From assembly GCA_030749725.1 (NCBI GenBank), contig JASMJM010000031.1:1-52545 (forward strand): a stretch of 52,545 nt of DNA, in the 5' to 3' direction. The notes beneath the pieces were generated by a model that was not told the DNA's origin, did not search any database, and saw only the letters and a list, made by a program, of their open reading frames with translations. Of this stretch, positions 9,315-18,014 are shown piece by piece; the first letter of the stretch is position 1; every line of letters starts with the position of its first letter. Origin of the DNA: Pseudomonadales bacterium. GTDB lineage: Bacteria > Pseudomonadota > Gammaproteobacteria > Pseudomonadales > Azotimanducaceae. Position numbers and translations under genes: made by a program.

Positions 9315-9788
9315 TCAGTCCCTGGCGTCTGAGCCGCAAAAACCACGCTGCCGCCAGGCTTCATACACCACAATAGCTACGGCGTTAGACAGATTCAGGC
9401 TCCGATTATTCGGCCTCATGGGGATACGAATTACTCTGTCGGGCGGAGTACTGTTCAGTATCCGATCCGGCAGGCCCCTGGTCTCCGGCCCGAACAGCAG
9501 TAGATCACTGTCCCGATACTGCACTTCGGCATAGCTACAGGTTCCCTTGGTGCTCACCGCAAAACATCGATGCGCCGGCAGACTCTCGACAAGATCCTCC
9601 AGGCTATCGTGCAGTTGCACACTTGCCCACTCGTGATAATCCAACCCCGCCCGCCTTAACCGCCGATCGTCCATCACAAACTGCAGCGGCTTGACCAAAT
9701 GCAATTGATCACCGGAATTCGCACACAGACGGATGATATTACCCGTATTGGGCGGAATCTCCGGCTCGAACAACGCAACGTGAACCAC
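9315..9788 (-). CDS. trmL: tRNA (cytidine/uridine-34 2'-O)-methyltransferase
   Basis: TrmL is a SPOUT methyltransferase that 2'-O-methylates the wobble base of leucine tRNAs using SAM. The 157-residue length is typical. The conserved N-terminal [14 protein letters not shown] (about residues 9-22), the middle [11 protein letters not shown], and the C-terminal knot [16 protein letters not shown] are present. It converges with secB. In Pseudomonas-type genomes trmL also lies next to secB and before ntrBC, which agrees with this position. Confidence 0.95.
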   Translation of the reverse strand: MVHVALFEPEIPPNTGNIIRLCANSGDQLHLVKPLQFVMDDRRLRRAGLDYHEWASVQLHDSLEDLVESLPAHRCFAVSTKGTCSYAEVQYRDSDLLLFGPETRGLPDRILNSTPPDRVIRIPMRPNNRSLNLSNAVAIVVYEAWRQRGFCGSDARD

Positions 9789-9888
9789 ATCTCCTCGCTT
9801 CGATATCTGGTCAGTCTCGATCTCGTGTCAAGAGACAGAAATGTGATGTCAATTTGCCAGTAATCGCCCTGCGTTCAGTTGGTTGAGA

Positions 9889-10017
9889 CATGGGATGGGG
9901 TTGTTGCTGGGGCGCCTTCGGAGCGCGGTGGAGCCATGGATGGCGGAACCGTGATCCAGGTTTCTTGGGCCATGGATGGCCCAAGGAAAGTAGCGTAAGC
10001 AACAACCCCATCCCATG
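9889..10017. repeat. 129-bp palindromic repeat element
   Basis: A perfect 20-base inverted repeat, CATGGGATGGGGTTGTTGCT (9889-9908) and its complement (9998-10017), encloses smaller hairpins. One is a near-perfect palindrome at 9964-9985 (10-base stem, GG loop). GCCATGGATGGC occurs twice, at 9933-9944 and 9969-9980. It lies in the gap between trmL and the SPFH genes and has no coding content. It is probably one copy of a dispersed intergenic repeat. Confidence 0.7.
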
Positions 10018-10072
10018 GCTCAGGGACTTGCGGGTACCAGCAACAATAAGCAGTGTACATGCCGCCCCAGCG

Positions 10073-10999
10073 TCAATCTTCTGCCCCCTCCTGCAAACCG
10101 ACCTTTTCCATCCACTGCTCATAGTCGACCAGATTGGCGGGCAATACGATTTTGCTGGCCTCAAGTCCGTCCAGGGTCTTCAGATATTGCTCTCCCAAGG
10201 TCAATCGCATCGCCTCCATGCCCCCGGGAGCACTGATCGAATTGGCTATCTTGGCGATGGATTCCGATTTAGCCTTGGCGATCTCCAGAATCTCTGCAGC
10301 TTTACCCTCAGCTTCGTTGATACGCCGCTGCATCTCCCCTTCGGATCGGTTAATGGCTTCCGCTTTCAGTCCTTCCGACCGGTTGATACGGCTCTGCTTG
10401 TCCCCCTCGCTACTGGCGAGGATGGCACGCCGTTCTCTTTCCGCATTGACGCCTTTCTCCATGGCGTTCTTGACGGTCTCGGGGGGCACTATGTTTTTGA
10501 TCTCATACCGATGTACGTTGATTCCCCACGATCCACCGACAGCGTCCAATACCTCCACCACCTTTGCGCTGATAATATCCCGCTCTTCGAAGGTGCGATC
10601 GAGATCCAGTGTGCCGATCACGGATCGGGTCGTGGTCTGGGCCAATTGCACTGCGGCGTAACGGTAATCCTCTACCCCATAACTGGCTTTCTGCGGGTCG
10701 ACCACTGAAATGTAGATGACACCGTCGACTTCCACCTGTACTTCATCCTTCGAAAAACACTCCTGGGGAGGGACATCGATGGTCTCTTCCTTCAAGTCCT
10801 GGATAAAGGTGACCTTCTCGACAAAGGGAATCAGGGCGTGAAAGCCCGCATCCAGGGTTCTGTTATATTTGCCCAGCCGTTCTACGATACGGGCCGATCG
10901 AGTCGGTACGATCTGCATGACCTGGAATAATTTGACAAGCACTACCAGGACTATGATTCCCCAGATTGCCAGTACGATGAGATCGATTATGTCGCTCAT
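10073..10999 (-). CDS. SPFH/stomatin-family membrane protein (QmcA-like)
   Basis: A 308-residue protein with one N-terminal membrane helix (residues 8-27) followed by an SPFH domain (about 30-190) and an alanine/glutamate-rich coiled coil with EGDKQSRINRSEG repeats. Conserved stomatin features include SARIVERLGKYNRTLDAGFH and the closing motif near NIVPPE. Such proteins form cage-like membrane oligomers with NfeD partners and proteases. Its start overlaps the stop of the upstream SPFH paralogue by four bases (ATGA), so the two are translationally coupled. It is the last gene of the nfeD-SPFH-SPFH operon. Confidence 0.9.
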   Translation of the reverse strand: MSDIIDLIVLAIWGIIVLVVLVKLFQVMQIVPTRSARIVERLGKYNRTLDAGFHALIPFVEKVTFIQDLKEETIDVPPQECFSKDEVQVEVDGVIYISVVDPQKASYGVEDYRYAAVQLAQTTTRSVIGTLDLDRTFEERDIISAKVVEVLDAVGGSWGINVHRYEIKNIVPPETVKNAMEKGVNAERERRAILASSEGDKQSRINRSEGLKAEAINRSEGEMQRRINEAEGKAAEILEIAKAKSESIAKIANSISAPGGMEAMRLTLGEQYLKTLDGLEASKIVLPANLVDYEQWMEKVGLQEGAED

Positions 11000-11916
11000 G
11001 ACTGGCTCCCCTTAATAGTCTGGGTTACCTGATCCATGCCTTCGAAGAAGCCTTTCAGTTGGGCCATCTCGGCGGGCACGACGGATACCTCCGCGCTCTT
11101 CAGCACTTCGCCGATGCGAGTGATGAAGGATTCGAGCAGTCTCACCTTCATGGCATCTTTGCCACCCGGCAGGTTGACCGCCTGGGAGACCATCTCGATT
11201 CCCTTGGCGGTGGCTTCGGCCTGTATAGAAATCTCACTGGCCTGACCGTGGGCCTCGTTTATGCGCCGCTGTTTTTCACCTTCGGAAATATTGATGGCTT
11301 CCTGCCTTTCGCCTTCTGACAGGATTTTTTTGGCGCTCCTTTCGGCTTCCGCGCGAATCACTTCCGCGCGGCTCTCGCGTACCGCCTCCATCCTTTTCTC
11401 AAGATTCTGTATCTGGGAGTAGGGAGGTGTGATGTTCTTCACTTCATAACGCAGCACCTTGATTCCCCAGGGATCGGAAGCCTTGTCGATCTCCGCGACG
11501 ATGGTTTCGTTCAGGCTTTCGCGTTCCGATATCAGCTCGCTGAACGTCAGCTTGCCAACTTCCGAGCGCATGGTTGTCTGGGCCAGGTTGATGGCTGCCC
11601 TGTGGTAGTTCTCAATACCGTAGCTGGCCTTGTAGGCGTCCGTCACCTTCATGTAGACCAGACCGTCCACCTCGATCTGGGCATTGTCCCGGGAGATACA
11701 CCCCTGGGATGGAATGTCGATACACTGCTCGCGCATTTCGCGACGGTATTTAACCTTATCCAAAAACGGGGTGAGCAAGTACACGCCCGCTTTGTGCACC
11801 GCCTTGTATTTTCCGAGTCGCTCAATCACACAAGCTTCACGCTCGGGAACGATCAGGATGAGGTTATAGAGAATGATGAGTGCAGCAAGGATTAGAAAAG
11901 TGAGAAATGCGGCCAT
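10996..11916 (-). CDS. SPFH/stomatin-family membrane protein, upstream paralogue
   Basis: A 306-residue SPFH protein with N-terminal membrane helix (residues 3-23), SPFH domain (EACVIERLGKYKAVHKAGVY onward) and a coiled-coil region with INISEGEKQRRINEAHG. It is clearly a tandem duplicate of the next gene, which it precedes with an ATGA overlap. The two differ most at the C-terminus, so they may form a hetero-oligomeric complex; this is inferred, not shown. NfeD lies 50 bases upstream on the same strand. The gap holds a 15-base direct repeat (TAGTTGTCCTGAGTG, twice). Confidence 0.9.
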   Translation of the reverse strand: MAAFLTFLILAALIILYNLILIVPEREACVIERLGKYKAVHKAGVYLLTPFLDKVKYRREMREQCIDIPSQGCISRDNAQIEVDGLVYMKVTDAYKASYGIENYHRAAINLAQTTMRSEVGKLTFSELISERESLNETIVAEIDKASDPWGIKVLRYEVKNITPPYSQIQNLEKRMEAVRESRAEVIRAEAERSAKKILSEGERQEAINISEGEKQRRINEAHGQASEISIQAEATAKGIEMVSQAVNLPGGKDAMKVRLLESFITRIGEVLKSAEVSVVPAEMAQLKGFFEGMDQVTQTIKGSQS

Positions 11917-11966
11917 GGTCAGTTCCTTTAAGTTCCTAGTTGTCCTGAGTGTAGTTGTCCTGAGTG

Positions 11967-12446
11967 TTAAGAATCTACGTCCGGCTGTTCTGCAGAGGAT
12001 ACTCTCTCCACCACCAGGGTGATATTGTCGCGAGAAACAATCTGCGCGTTCTCACCAGCAGGGATTTCCGAGCCGTCGCTGACAGCATTCCACCTGACAT
12101 CCCGGAATACAACACGACCCTTGGATTCGCCCGGTCCGATAGTTTCCACCACCTCGACGATCTCGCCCAGGGCCTCGACCTCTTCATCCGTGTTGGCGAC
12201 TGACGAGTCACCCCCCACCAGTTTCTGAGCGATGCCGCGCAGGAGAATGACCAGAACGAGCGAGGAGATGAACCAGAGGGTTAAGGCGGAGGACCAGCTT
12301 GCCACGACACCCAGTTGCACGCAGATCGCCACGATCAAGCCGGCGACACCCAGAAAGACAATGATGCCACCAGGTAGCCCCAATTCCGCGACGATGAAAA
12401 CGACGGCCAGGATGATCCAGAACCAGACGTTGAGCAGAAAATCCAT
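11967..12446 (-). CDS. NfeD-like membrane protein
   Basis: A 159-residue protein with four hydrophobic segments in the first 75 residues (FWIILAVVFIVAEL, IIVFLGVAGLIVAI and two more) and a soluble OB-fold NfeD domain at about 80-150. This is the short NfeD form without the ClpP-like protease domain. NfeD proteins pair with SPFH proteins, and here two SPFH genes follow in the same operon. The ATG at 12446 follows GGAGGTGAAAT, a strong ribosome binding site. Confidence 0.9.
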   Translation of the reverse strand: MDFLLNVWFWIILAVVFIVAELGLPGGIIVFLGVAGLIVAICVQLGVVASWSSALTLWFISSLVLVILLRGIAQKLVGGDSSVANTDEEVEALGEIVEVVETIGPGESKGRVVFRDVRWNAVSDGSEIPAGENAQIVSRDNITLVVERVSSAEQPDVDS

Positions 12447-12587
12447 ATTTCACCTCCGTCCTGAAAGGCCAGCCTGCGTCCCGAAGGGACAGCGCGGGTG
12501 AGAGGCAGACATCATGAGTGTCACCGGATTACTATAACCCAGCGACATATTATGTCAAGGCTAGTTTGCTTCGCCGGTTCGCTGTGA

Positions 12588-14018
12588 TTAGTCTTCGGAC
12601 AGCATGCTGCTGTCCATATCCAGCTCTTTGATCTTTCTGGTGAGGGTATTCCTGCCCCACCCCAGCAGGGATGCGGCATCTTTCTTGCGACCGCCCGTGT
12701 GTTTGAGGGCTGTCAGGATCATGGTCTTCTCGAATATGGGTAACGCCTGGTCAAGCAAACCGGGGCCTTGTGGATCACTGTTTGCCAGTTCCCGGTCCGC
12801 CCAGATCTTGAGGGCCTTTCCCCAATCGCTGGCGACGACCGACCGCTGCTGCTGACTGAGTAGTTCCGGGGGCAGATCCTGCATGAGGACCTCACGACCC
12901 GTTGCCATGACGGTGAGCCACCTGCAGGTGTTTTCCAGCTGACGAACGTTACCGGACCAGGGCAGCGTGCCCAGGAATTTGAGCACCTCCGGGCTGAGAA
13001 TCTTGGCTTCCTCCTTGAGTTCTCTCGCTGCCGCCAGCAGGAAGTGGTCTGCTAGAGCGGGGATATCCTCCTGACGATCCCGCAACAGTGGTATATGAAT
13101 TCGGATGACGTTGAGACGGTGAAACAGATCTTCTCTGAATAGATTGTCGGCGACAAGCTGTTCCAGATTCTGATGGGTAGCGGCTATTATACGCACATCC
13201 ACGCTCACCGATTCGTGGCCACCGACCCGGTAAAAGTCCCCATCCGATAACACCCTTAGTAACCTTGACTGAGTCTCTGCCGGCATATCACCGATCTCAT
13301 CCAGAAACAGAGTGCCCTCGTTAGCTTGTTCAAAGCGACCTTTGCGTTGCTGCATTGCACCTGTGAAAGCGCCCTTCTCGTGGCCAAACAATTCAGATTC
13401 AACCAGATCCTTGGGTATGGCAGCCATGTTGAGCGCGATGAATGGACCGCTGCTCCTGGGACTGTGGCGGTGCAATGCCCGGGCGACCAGCTCTTTGCCG
13501 GTCCCTGACTTGCCGTTCAGCAGGACAGCTATGTTGGAATTGGATAGTCGCCCAATGGCTCTGAATACTTCCTGCATGGCTGGAGCCTTGCCGATAATAT
13601 CCGTCACCACGCCGGGTGGCTCTTCGCTTGCGGCGCTGTCCTCTCGTCGGTTGTTGGCAATGGCTCGTGTTACGACTGCTATAGCTTCCTCAATCTCGAA
13701 CGGTTTAGGCAGATATTCGAAGGCACCCCCCTGGATGGATGCAACAGCACTGTCCAGATCCGAGTGGGCTGTCATGATGATGACCGGTAATCCCGGATAA
13801 CGGCTGGTAACTGCCTCCAGCAGGTCCAGCCCGTCGATGCCGGGCATGCGAATGTCACTCAGGATGGCGTCCGGCTGACTCGAGGCAAGCTGACGCAACA
13901 TCAGGTCGCCACTCTCAAAACAACGGACATCCAGCCCCTCTTTCGAGAGTGCCTTGTCCAGAACCCAGCGGATCGAACGCTCGTCGTCGATTACCCAGAC
14001 ACTAGCTGCTTGCGTCAT
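12588..14018 (-). CDS. ntrC: Nitrogen regulator NtrC, sigma-54 activator
   Basis: A 476-residue response regulator. The receiver domain (1-120) has Asp55 in ILSDIRMPG, the phosphorylation site, and Lys in LPKPFE. The AAA+ domain (about 145-380) has Walker A NGKSGTGKE and the sigma-54 contact loop GAFTGA. The C-terminal Fis-type helix-turn-helix includes GGRKKDAASLLGWGRNTLTR. NtrC activates sigma-54 promoters when nitrogen is limiting. Its start overlaps the end of ntrB by 17 bases, so translation is coupled. Matching NtrC boxes lie upstream of ntrB and of glnA. Confidence 0.97.
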   Translation of the reverse strand: MTQAASVWVIDDERSIRWVLDKALSKEGLDVRCFESGDLMLRQLASSQPDAILSDIRMPGIDGLDLLEAVTSRYPGLPVIIMTAHSDLDSAVASIQGGAFEYLPKPFEIEEAIAVVTRAIANNRREDSAASEEPPGVVTDIIGKAPAMQEVFRAIGRLSNSNIAVLLNGKSGTGKELVARALHRHSPRSSGPFIALNMAAIPKDLVESELFGHEKGAFTGAMQQRKGRFEQANEGTLFLDEIGDMPAETQSRLLRVLSDGDFYRVGGHESVSVDVRIIAATHQNLEQLVADNLFREDLFHRLNVIRIHIPLLRDRQEDIPALADHFLLAAARELKEEAKILSPEVLKFLGTLPWSGNVRQLENTCRWLTVMATGREVLMQDLPPELLSQQQRSVVASDWGKALKIWADRELANSDPQGPGLLDQALPIFEKTMILTALKHTGGRKKDAASLLGWGRNTLTRKIKELDMDSSMLSED

Positions 14019-15120
14019 CGGTTAGCTTCAGTGGTATCAACAGGGAAAATACGGTATTGCCCGGCTCACTTGCGAACTCTACCAATCCCTGGTGTTGGTT
14101 GATGATGGCGAGAGCAACGGACAGTCCGAGCCCGGTACCCTTGGCCCGTCCGCTGATCATCGGGTAGAAGAGATGCTGCCGCACCGTTTCCGGTATGCCG
14201 GGCCCATCGTCTATGACATCGATGCGCACTACCAGGCGATGCTTGATGGTACCGATGGTGAATTGCCGTTCCGTGCGGGTCACGAGGGCAATTTTCTTAC
14301 TGCCGGCGTTGTCCAGCACCGCCTGCATTGCATTGCGCACGATGTTCAGCAGCGCCTGAAACAGCAGTTCCCTATCCGCCTGCATATCGGGAATGCTCGG
14401 ATCATAGTCCCTCTGGATGGAAATCTGGTGATTGCTCTCGACCTCGATGAGGGTACAGACACGCTCCAGCACCTCGTGAATATTGGTATCACGCCGTTGC
14501 AGCAGTGTGTTTGGACCAAGCAATCGGTCCACCAGCTTCCTGAGTCGGTCCGTCTCCTCAATGATTATGTTGGTGTAGTCCGCCAGGTCCTCCTGGGGTA
14601 ATTCCGCAGCGAGCAGTTGCGCAGCACCGCGGATGCCACCGAGGGGATTCTTGATCTCATGGGCAAGACCCCGGATCATCTCCCTCGTGGTCGCCTGGTG
14701 AATTCGGACCGCTTCGTCGCGATCGATGCGGAGCAGGTGATCGACCAATCGTATTTCCAACAGCAGCATCTCCTCGGCAGCTTCTACCAGGGGAGTCACG
14801 GTGTAATCGACCGTCAGTTCCGTGCCGTTCGTCAGGGTAACTTCAGTTTTGCGATTGGTGATAGCCTGGTTGGTCTGCAGGGTGGCATAAAGGAACGACT
14901 CCATCTTGCCGGGGTTGCGGAAACACTCGGATATACAGGTTCCCTTGCTTCGACTGTCGGAGATTTCCAGTAGAATCTCGGCCGATGGGTTCAGGTATCG
15001 GATCTTAAGGTGGCGGTCCAAGGTGATGACCGCGGTGGCGAGATTGTCGAGCAGGGACAAGTCATCAGGATCCTGTGTAGGGATCTCGTTAGATGGTTCG
15101 TTATGGGCCTGTTCACACAT
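14002..15120 (-). CDS. ntrB: Nitrogen sensor kinase NtrB
   Basis: Soluble histidine kinase/phosphatase that controls NtrC, under PII. I start it at 15120 (MCEQAHNE), giving 373 residues; the longer open frame adds 25 residues without family resemblance. A PAS domain covers about 25-130, the phospho-acceptor histidine lies in GLAHEIKNPLGG, and the ATPase domain has DDGPGIP and GTGLGLSVA. A sigma-54-like promoter (15191-15206) and a perfect NtrC box (15281-15297) lie upstream, between it and the DUF4124 gene. Confidence 0.95.
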   Translation of the reverse strand: MCEQAHNEPSNEIPTQDPDDLSLLDNLATAVITLDRHLKIRYLNPSAEILLEISDSRSKGTCISECFRNPGKMESFLYATLQTNQAITNRKTEVTLTNGTELTVDYTVTPLVEAAEEMLLLEIRLVDHLLRIDRDEAVRIHQATTREMIRGLAHEIKNPLGGIRGAAQLLAAELPQEDLADYTNIIIEETDRLRKLVDRLLGPNTLLQRRDTNIHEVLERVCTLIEVESNHQISIQRDYDPSIPDMQADRELLFQALLNIVRNAMQAVLDNAGSKKIALVTRTERQFTIGTIKHRLVVRIDVIDDGPGIPETVRQHLFYPMISGRAKGTGLGLSVALAIINQHQGLVEFASEPGNTVFSLLIPLKLTDDASS

Positions 15121-15190
15121 ATCGTTTATTGCCCCCGGGGCGGAACGCGGTTTGCTGTGGGATTGGGCACACCCGGCTGTATGTCCACGA

Positions 15191-15206
15191 TGCAAAATTC
15201 AAACCA
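15191..15206 (-). promoter_or_regulatory. Candidate sigma-54 promoter for ntrBC
   Basis: Minus-strand TGGTTTGAATTTTGCA has the invariant GG and GC at the correct spacing of the -24/-12 consensus, although the -24 box is degenerate (GGTTT instead of GGCAC). Transcription would start about 60 bases before ntrB. An NtrC box is centred about 83 bases upstream of the -24 element. Confidence 0.6.
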
Positions 15207-15280
15207 ATGGCGCCGTTTCAGGAAGAGGCTGGCAATCGCTGGCGGGACGTGGGGCTAGTTTAGATCAGCCTGAATGGAAA

Positions 15281-15297
15281 TGCACCATTTTGGTGCA
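15281..15297. promoter_or_regulatory. NtrC binding site upstream of ntrBC
   Basis: TGCACCATTTTGGTGCA is a perfect 7-3-7 dyad and matches the classical NtrC enhancer consensus (TGCACYA-N3-TRGTGCA). It lies between ntrB and the DUF4124 gene, at the usual enhancer distance from the candidate sigma-54 promoter. It implies autoregulation of ntrBC. Confidence 0.85.
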
Positions 15298-15299
15298 AC

Positions 15300-15926
15300 C
15301 TAACCCCCTTTGCGGTTCTGGTGCAGGATGGATGGACGTAAGATACTGATATGGACGGGATCGTTTGCTTTGATAACTGCGTCGCTGTTGGCGTCAACGA
15401 TCTGTAGACGCAGTTCGTGCACACCCCGGTCCAGGTTGATCAGTTGAAAGGCGGCGCCCCGGTTGGTGGCATGGACCTGCTGATCCATCACCAGTTGCAG
15501 ACGATGATTTGGGAATAGAGACGGGGAAAGGTCGGCTTCGACGGTGAGATTACCGGAATTGCTCCTGATGGTAGCATCGTCCAGTGGCTGTGTTATTACC
15601 AGCGTGTCGTATTCATGTTTGACATCGTCCGTCTCGGGTTCAACACCCCGCGGCAAGCTGCTGCTGGGCTTTGTGAAGGCACCCGGCGGGAAGGTAATGG
15701 GATCCCTGACTTTTATCTTCTTGGCACCCGAGGACCCTTTATCGGAGAATACCACGCGTCCCTCGGCATCCACGCTACGGTAGACGCTGGTACTCTCTTC
15801 AGCACTGCTGGCACTCTCTTCAGCGCTGCTGGCACTCTCTGCGGCGGAAAGGCTGACTGGTACAAGGAGAGCGATTGTGAGGAACGTAAATGCTGCTAGA
15901 TAGCGGTAGTCATTGCGGTTCAGCAT
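15300..15926 (-). CDS. DUF4124 domain secreted protein
   Basis: About 208 residues, starting MLNRNDY (a start two codons earlier is also possible). A signal peptide ending near LSAAES is followed by a low-complexity segment (SASSAEE repeats from 21-base tandem DNA repeats) and a DUF4124 domain whose core reads VYRSVDAEGRVVFSDKG. The C-terminal half (about 100-200) looks like an Ig-type beta domain. The protein is predicted periplasmic; its function is unknown. In gammaproteobacteria DUF4124 genes often sit between glnA and ntrB, as here. Confidence 0.85.
   Translation of the reverse strand: MLNRNDYRYLAAFTFLTIALLVPVSLSAAESASSAEESASSAEESTSVYRSVDAEGRVVFSDKGSSGAKKIKVRDPITFPPGAFTKPSSSLPRGVEPETDDVKHEYDTLVITQPLDDATIRSNSGNLTVEADLSPSLFPNHRLQLVMDQQVHATNRGAAFQLINLDRGVHELRLQIVDANSDAVIKANDPVHISILRPSILHQNRKGG
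15790..15840 (-). repeat. 21-bp tandem repeat in the DUF4124 gene
   Basis: Two full copies and a partial third of a 21-base unit (plus strand GCACTCTCTTCAGCACTGCTG and variants) encode the SASSAEE segment just after the signal peptide. The repeat keeps frame. Confidence 0.75.
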
Positions 15927-15970
15927 GGCCATAACTCCTGTACATGGCTATTTTGATGCTAATCGCAGGC

Positions 15971-16008
15971 AAAAAAAAGCCCTTTCCGATGATCAGAAAG
16001 GGCTTTTT
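15971..16008 (-). terminator. Rho-independent terminator after glnA
   Basis: On the minus strand AAGCCCTTTC and GGAAAGGGCTT form a GC-rich stem followed by at least six T residues. It lies about 40 bases after the glnA stop. The plus strand also ends in a T run, so it could work in both directions. It separates glnA from the DUF4124-ntrBC genes. Confidence 0.9.
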
Positions 16009-16045
16009 CTGGTGCGCCTTTGTAGGTGCGCCGGCAGGCGCACCA

Positions 16046-17458
16046 TCAACAGCTGTAATACATATCGAACTCCACGGGGTGAGTGGTGGAATTTAGCAGC
16101 GTAACCTCTTCCATCTTCAGATCGATGTAGCCATCGATCACGGAGTCGTTGAAGACATCGCCTTCAGTGAGAAAGCTGCGGTCCCGGTCGAGGTAACCGA
16201 GGGCCTGTTCCAGGGAGGAACAGACAGTCGGAACGTCCTTGATCTCCTCGGGAGGCAGATCGTAGAGGTCTTTGTCGAGCGGATCACCAGGATCGATCTT
16301 GTTCTTGATGCCGTCGAGGCCAGCCATCAGCATAACGGCGAACATGAGATAGGGATTTGCCGAGGGATCGCCGTAGCGAACTTCTATACGAACGCCCTTG
16401 GGACTGCCGCCCTGTACAAATGGAATACGAATTCCGGCCGATCGATTTCTGGCGGAGTAGACCAGCAGCAACGGCGCTTCGAAACCCGGTACCAGTCGTT
16501 TATATGAGTTTGTGCCCGGATTTGAGAAGGCGTTGATAACCCGCCCATGCTTGATGATGCCGCCGATGTACCACATCGCTTCCTGGGACAGATTGCCGTA
16601 ACCGTCACCGGCGAATACATTGACGCCATCTTTGGCGATCGACTGGTGGCAGTGCATGCCGTTGCCGTTGTCGCCAACCAGCGGTTTCGGCATAAACGTG
16701 GCCGTTTTACCGAAAGCATGCGCTACATTGAGTACACAGTATTTGTAGATCTGCAGTTCATCCGCTTTACGAACAAGGGACTGGAAGCGGGTCCCAATCT
16801 CGGCCTGACAGGCAGTGCCCACTTCATGGTGGTGCAGATCGATGGTCATGCCCATGCTCTCCATGGCTGCACACATGGCATTGCGCAGATCGAGGGCGGA
16901 GTCTACCGGAGGGACGGGGAAGTAACCGCCCTTGATGCCGGGTCTGTGACCGAGATTGCCTCCCTCGAAATCAGCATCGGAAACCCAGGCGGCTTCTTCA
17001 GAATTGATGCTGTACATGGCACCCGAGATGGATGCACCAAACTTCACATCGTCAAATACGAAGAATTCCGGTTCCGGTCCAAAAAACGCGGTATCACCGA
17101 TGCCGGTAGACTTCAGATAGGTTTCTGCCCGCTTTGCCAGCGAACGGGGATCGCGCTCATAACCCTGTAAGGTGGTGGGTTCAACGATATCGCAGCGCAG
17201 GTTCAGGGTGGTTTCTTCGATAAACGGGTCCATCACCGGGGTGGAATCATCCGGCATCAGAATCATGTCTGATTCGTGGATCGGCTTCCATCCGGCGATG
17301 GAGGAGCCATCGAACATGGTGCCATTTTCGAAAAATTCTTCATCAATTATGGTGGCGCTATTGGTGACATGCTGCTCCTTTCCCCGACTATCGGTGAAGC
17401 GCAGGTCTACCCATTTAACATTGTGTTCTTGTATCATTTTCAGAGTGTTCTCTGACAT
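16046..17458 (-). CDS. glnA: Glutamine synthetase type I
   Basis: Dodecameric ligase that makes glutamine from glutamate and ammonia with ATP; it is the entry point of the GS-GOGAT cycle, and gltBD lie in this same window. The 470-residue length is typical. The adenylylation tyrosine is at about 399 in [10 protein letters not shown], so regulation by GlnE-type modification is expected. Other hallmarks are FDGSSIAGW near residue 50, MHCHQS in the active site and the ATP-binding [14 protein letters not shown] near-consensus sigma-54 promoter and an NtrC box lie upstream. Confidence 0.98.
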   Translation of the reverse strand: MSENTLKMIQEHNVKWVDLRFTDSRGKEQHVTNSATIIDEEFFENGTMFDGSSIAGWKPIHESDMILMPDDSTPVMDPFIEETTLNLRCDIVEPTTLQGYERDPRSLAKRAETYLKSTGIGDTAFFGPEPEFFVFDDVKFGASISGAMYSINSEEAAWVSDADFEGGNLGHRPGIKGGYFPVPPVDSALDLRNAMCAAMESMGMTIDLHHHEVGTACQAEIGTRFQSLVRKADELQIYKYCVLNVAHAFGKTATFMPKPLVGDNGNGMHCHQSIAKDGVNVFAGDGYGNLSQEAMWYIGGIIKHGRVINAFSNPGTNSYKRLVPGFEAPLLLVYSARNRSAGIRIPFVQGGSPKGVRIEVRYGDPSANPYLMFAVMLMAGLDGIKNKIDPGDPLDKDLYDLPPEEIKDVPTVCSSLEQALGYLDRDRSFLTEGDVFNDSVIDGYIDLKMEEVTLLNSTTHPVEFDMYYSC

Positions 17459-17631
17459 CCGGGGCCTCCAGCAAGATTAATTCAAATGGTGTCTGTCTGT
17501 ACTTGGGTCTGTAGATAAAAAGAGATGGTGCAGGGATCGATCGCTTCTATTCGCTCATAGTGGACGGCGCTCTGTTTAGCCGCACTATCCACCCTCATTG
17601 ATTGATACGGTACTGTCTATGAGGTGTAGAT

Positions 17632-17647
17632 AGCAAGATATATGCCA
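17632..17647 (-). promoter_or_regulatory. Sigma-54 promoter of glnA
   Basis: Minus-strand TGGCATATATCTTGCT fits the -24/-12 consensus TGGCAYR-N4-TTGCW at every key position. Transcription would start near 17620, leaving a leader of about 160 bases before glnA. The NtrC box at 17728-17744 is centred about 89 bases upstream of the -24 box. Confidence 0.85.
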
Positions 17648-17727
17648 TTGGATTTCCCCCCAAAAGGCGCCGTTTTGTGGCTCTTTAAGGGGGCGCAACG
17701 CCCCGTTTTCGGGCGCGTCTCAGATAG

Positions 17728-17744
17728 AGCACTATTTTAGTGCT
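17728..17744. promoter_or_regulatory. NtrC binding site upstream of glnA
   Basis: AGCACTATTTTAGTGCT is a perfect 7-3-7 dyad that matches the NtrC core GCACYA-N3-TRGTGC. It is directly downstream of the tusA stop and roughly 110 bases upstream of the predicted glnA start of transcription, as in enteric glnA enhancers. A second clear box was not found. Confidence 0.8.
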
Positions 17745-17748
17745 TTTG

Positions 17749-17982
17749 TCAATCGCACACCATGATAGTGATCGAGAGTTCCCTTGCATGGCTCGAGACA
17801 TCGACGACCCGATGACCGTTAATTCTGCACCAGGCGGGGATGTCATTTAGAGCGCCCGGATCGGTGCAGGTAACGATGAGCTGATCGCCAGGCTGCAACT
17901 CCCCGATCCGATCCTGAGTTCTGATAACCGGCAGCGGGCAGAGAAGATTTCGGGCGTTCAATTCATAATGGCCGTGACTCAT
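17749..17982 (-). CDS. tusA: TusA-family sulfur carrier protein
   Basis: A 77-residue sulfur relay protein. The persulfide-carrying cysteine is Cys15 in the CPLP motif of NLLCPLPVIRTQ, and the family fold continues with LQPGDQLIVTCTDPGA. TusA proteins move sulfane sulfur to tRNA thiolation or, in sulfur oxidisers, to Dsr/Hdr pathways. Here it follows a PP-loop enzyme on the same strand with a 32-base gap, which points to tRNA or other thiolation rather than bulk oxidation. No dsr or rhd-tusA-dsrE gene is next to it. Confidence 0.92.
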   Translation of the reverse strand: MSHGHYELNARNLLCPLPVIRTQDRIGELQPGDQLIVTCTDPGALNDIPAWCRINGHRVVDVSSHARELSITIMVCD

Positions 17983-18014
17983 CTCAGTGATCCGCCTTTA
18001 CCCGACTGACCGGT

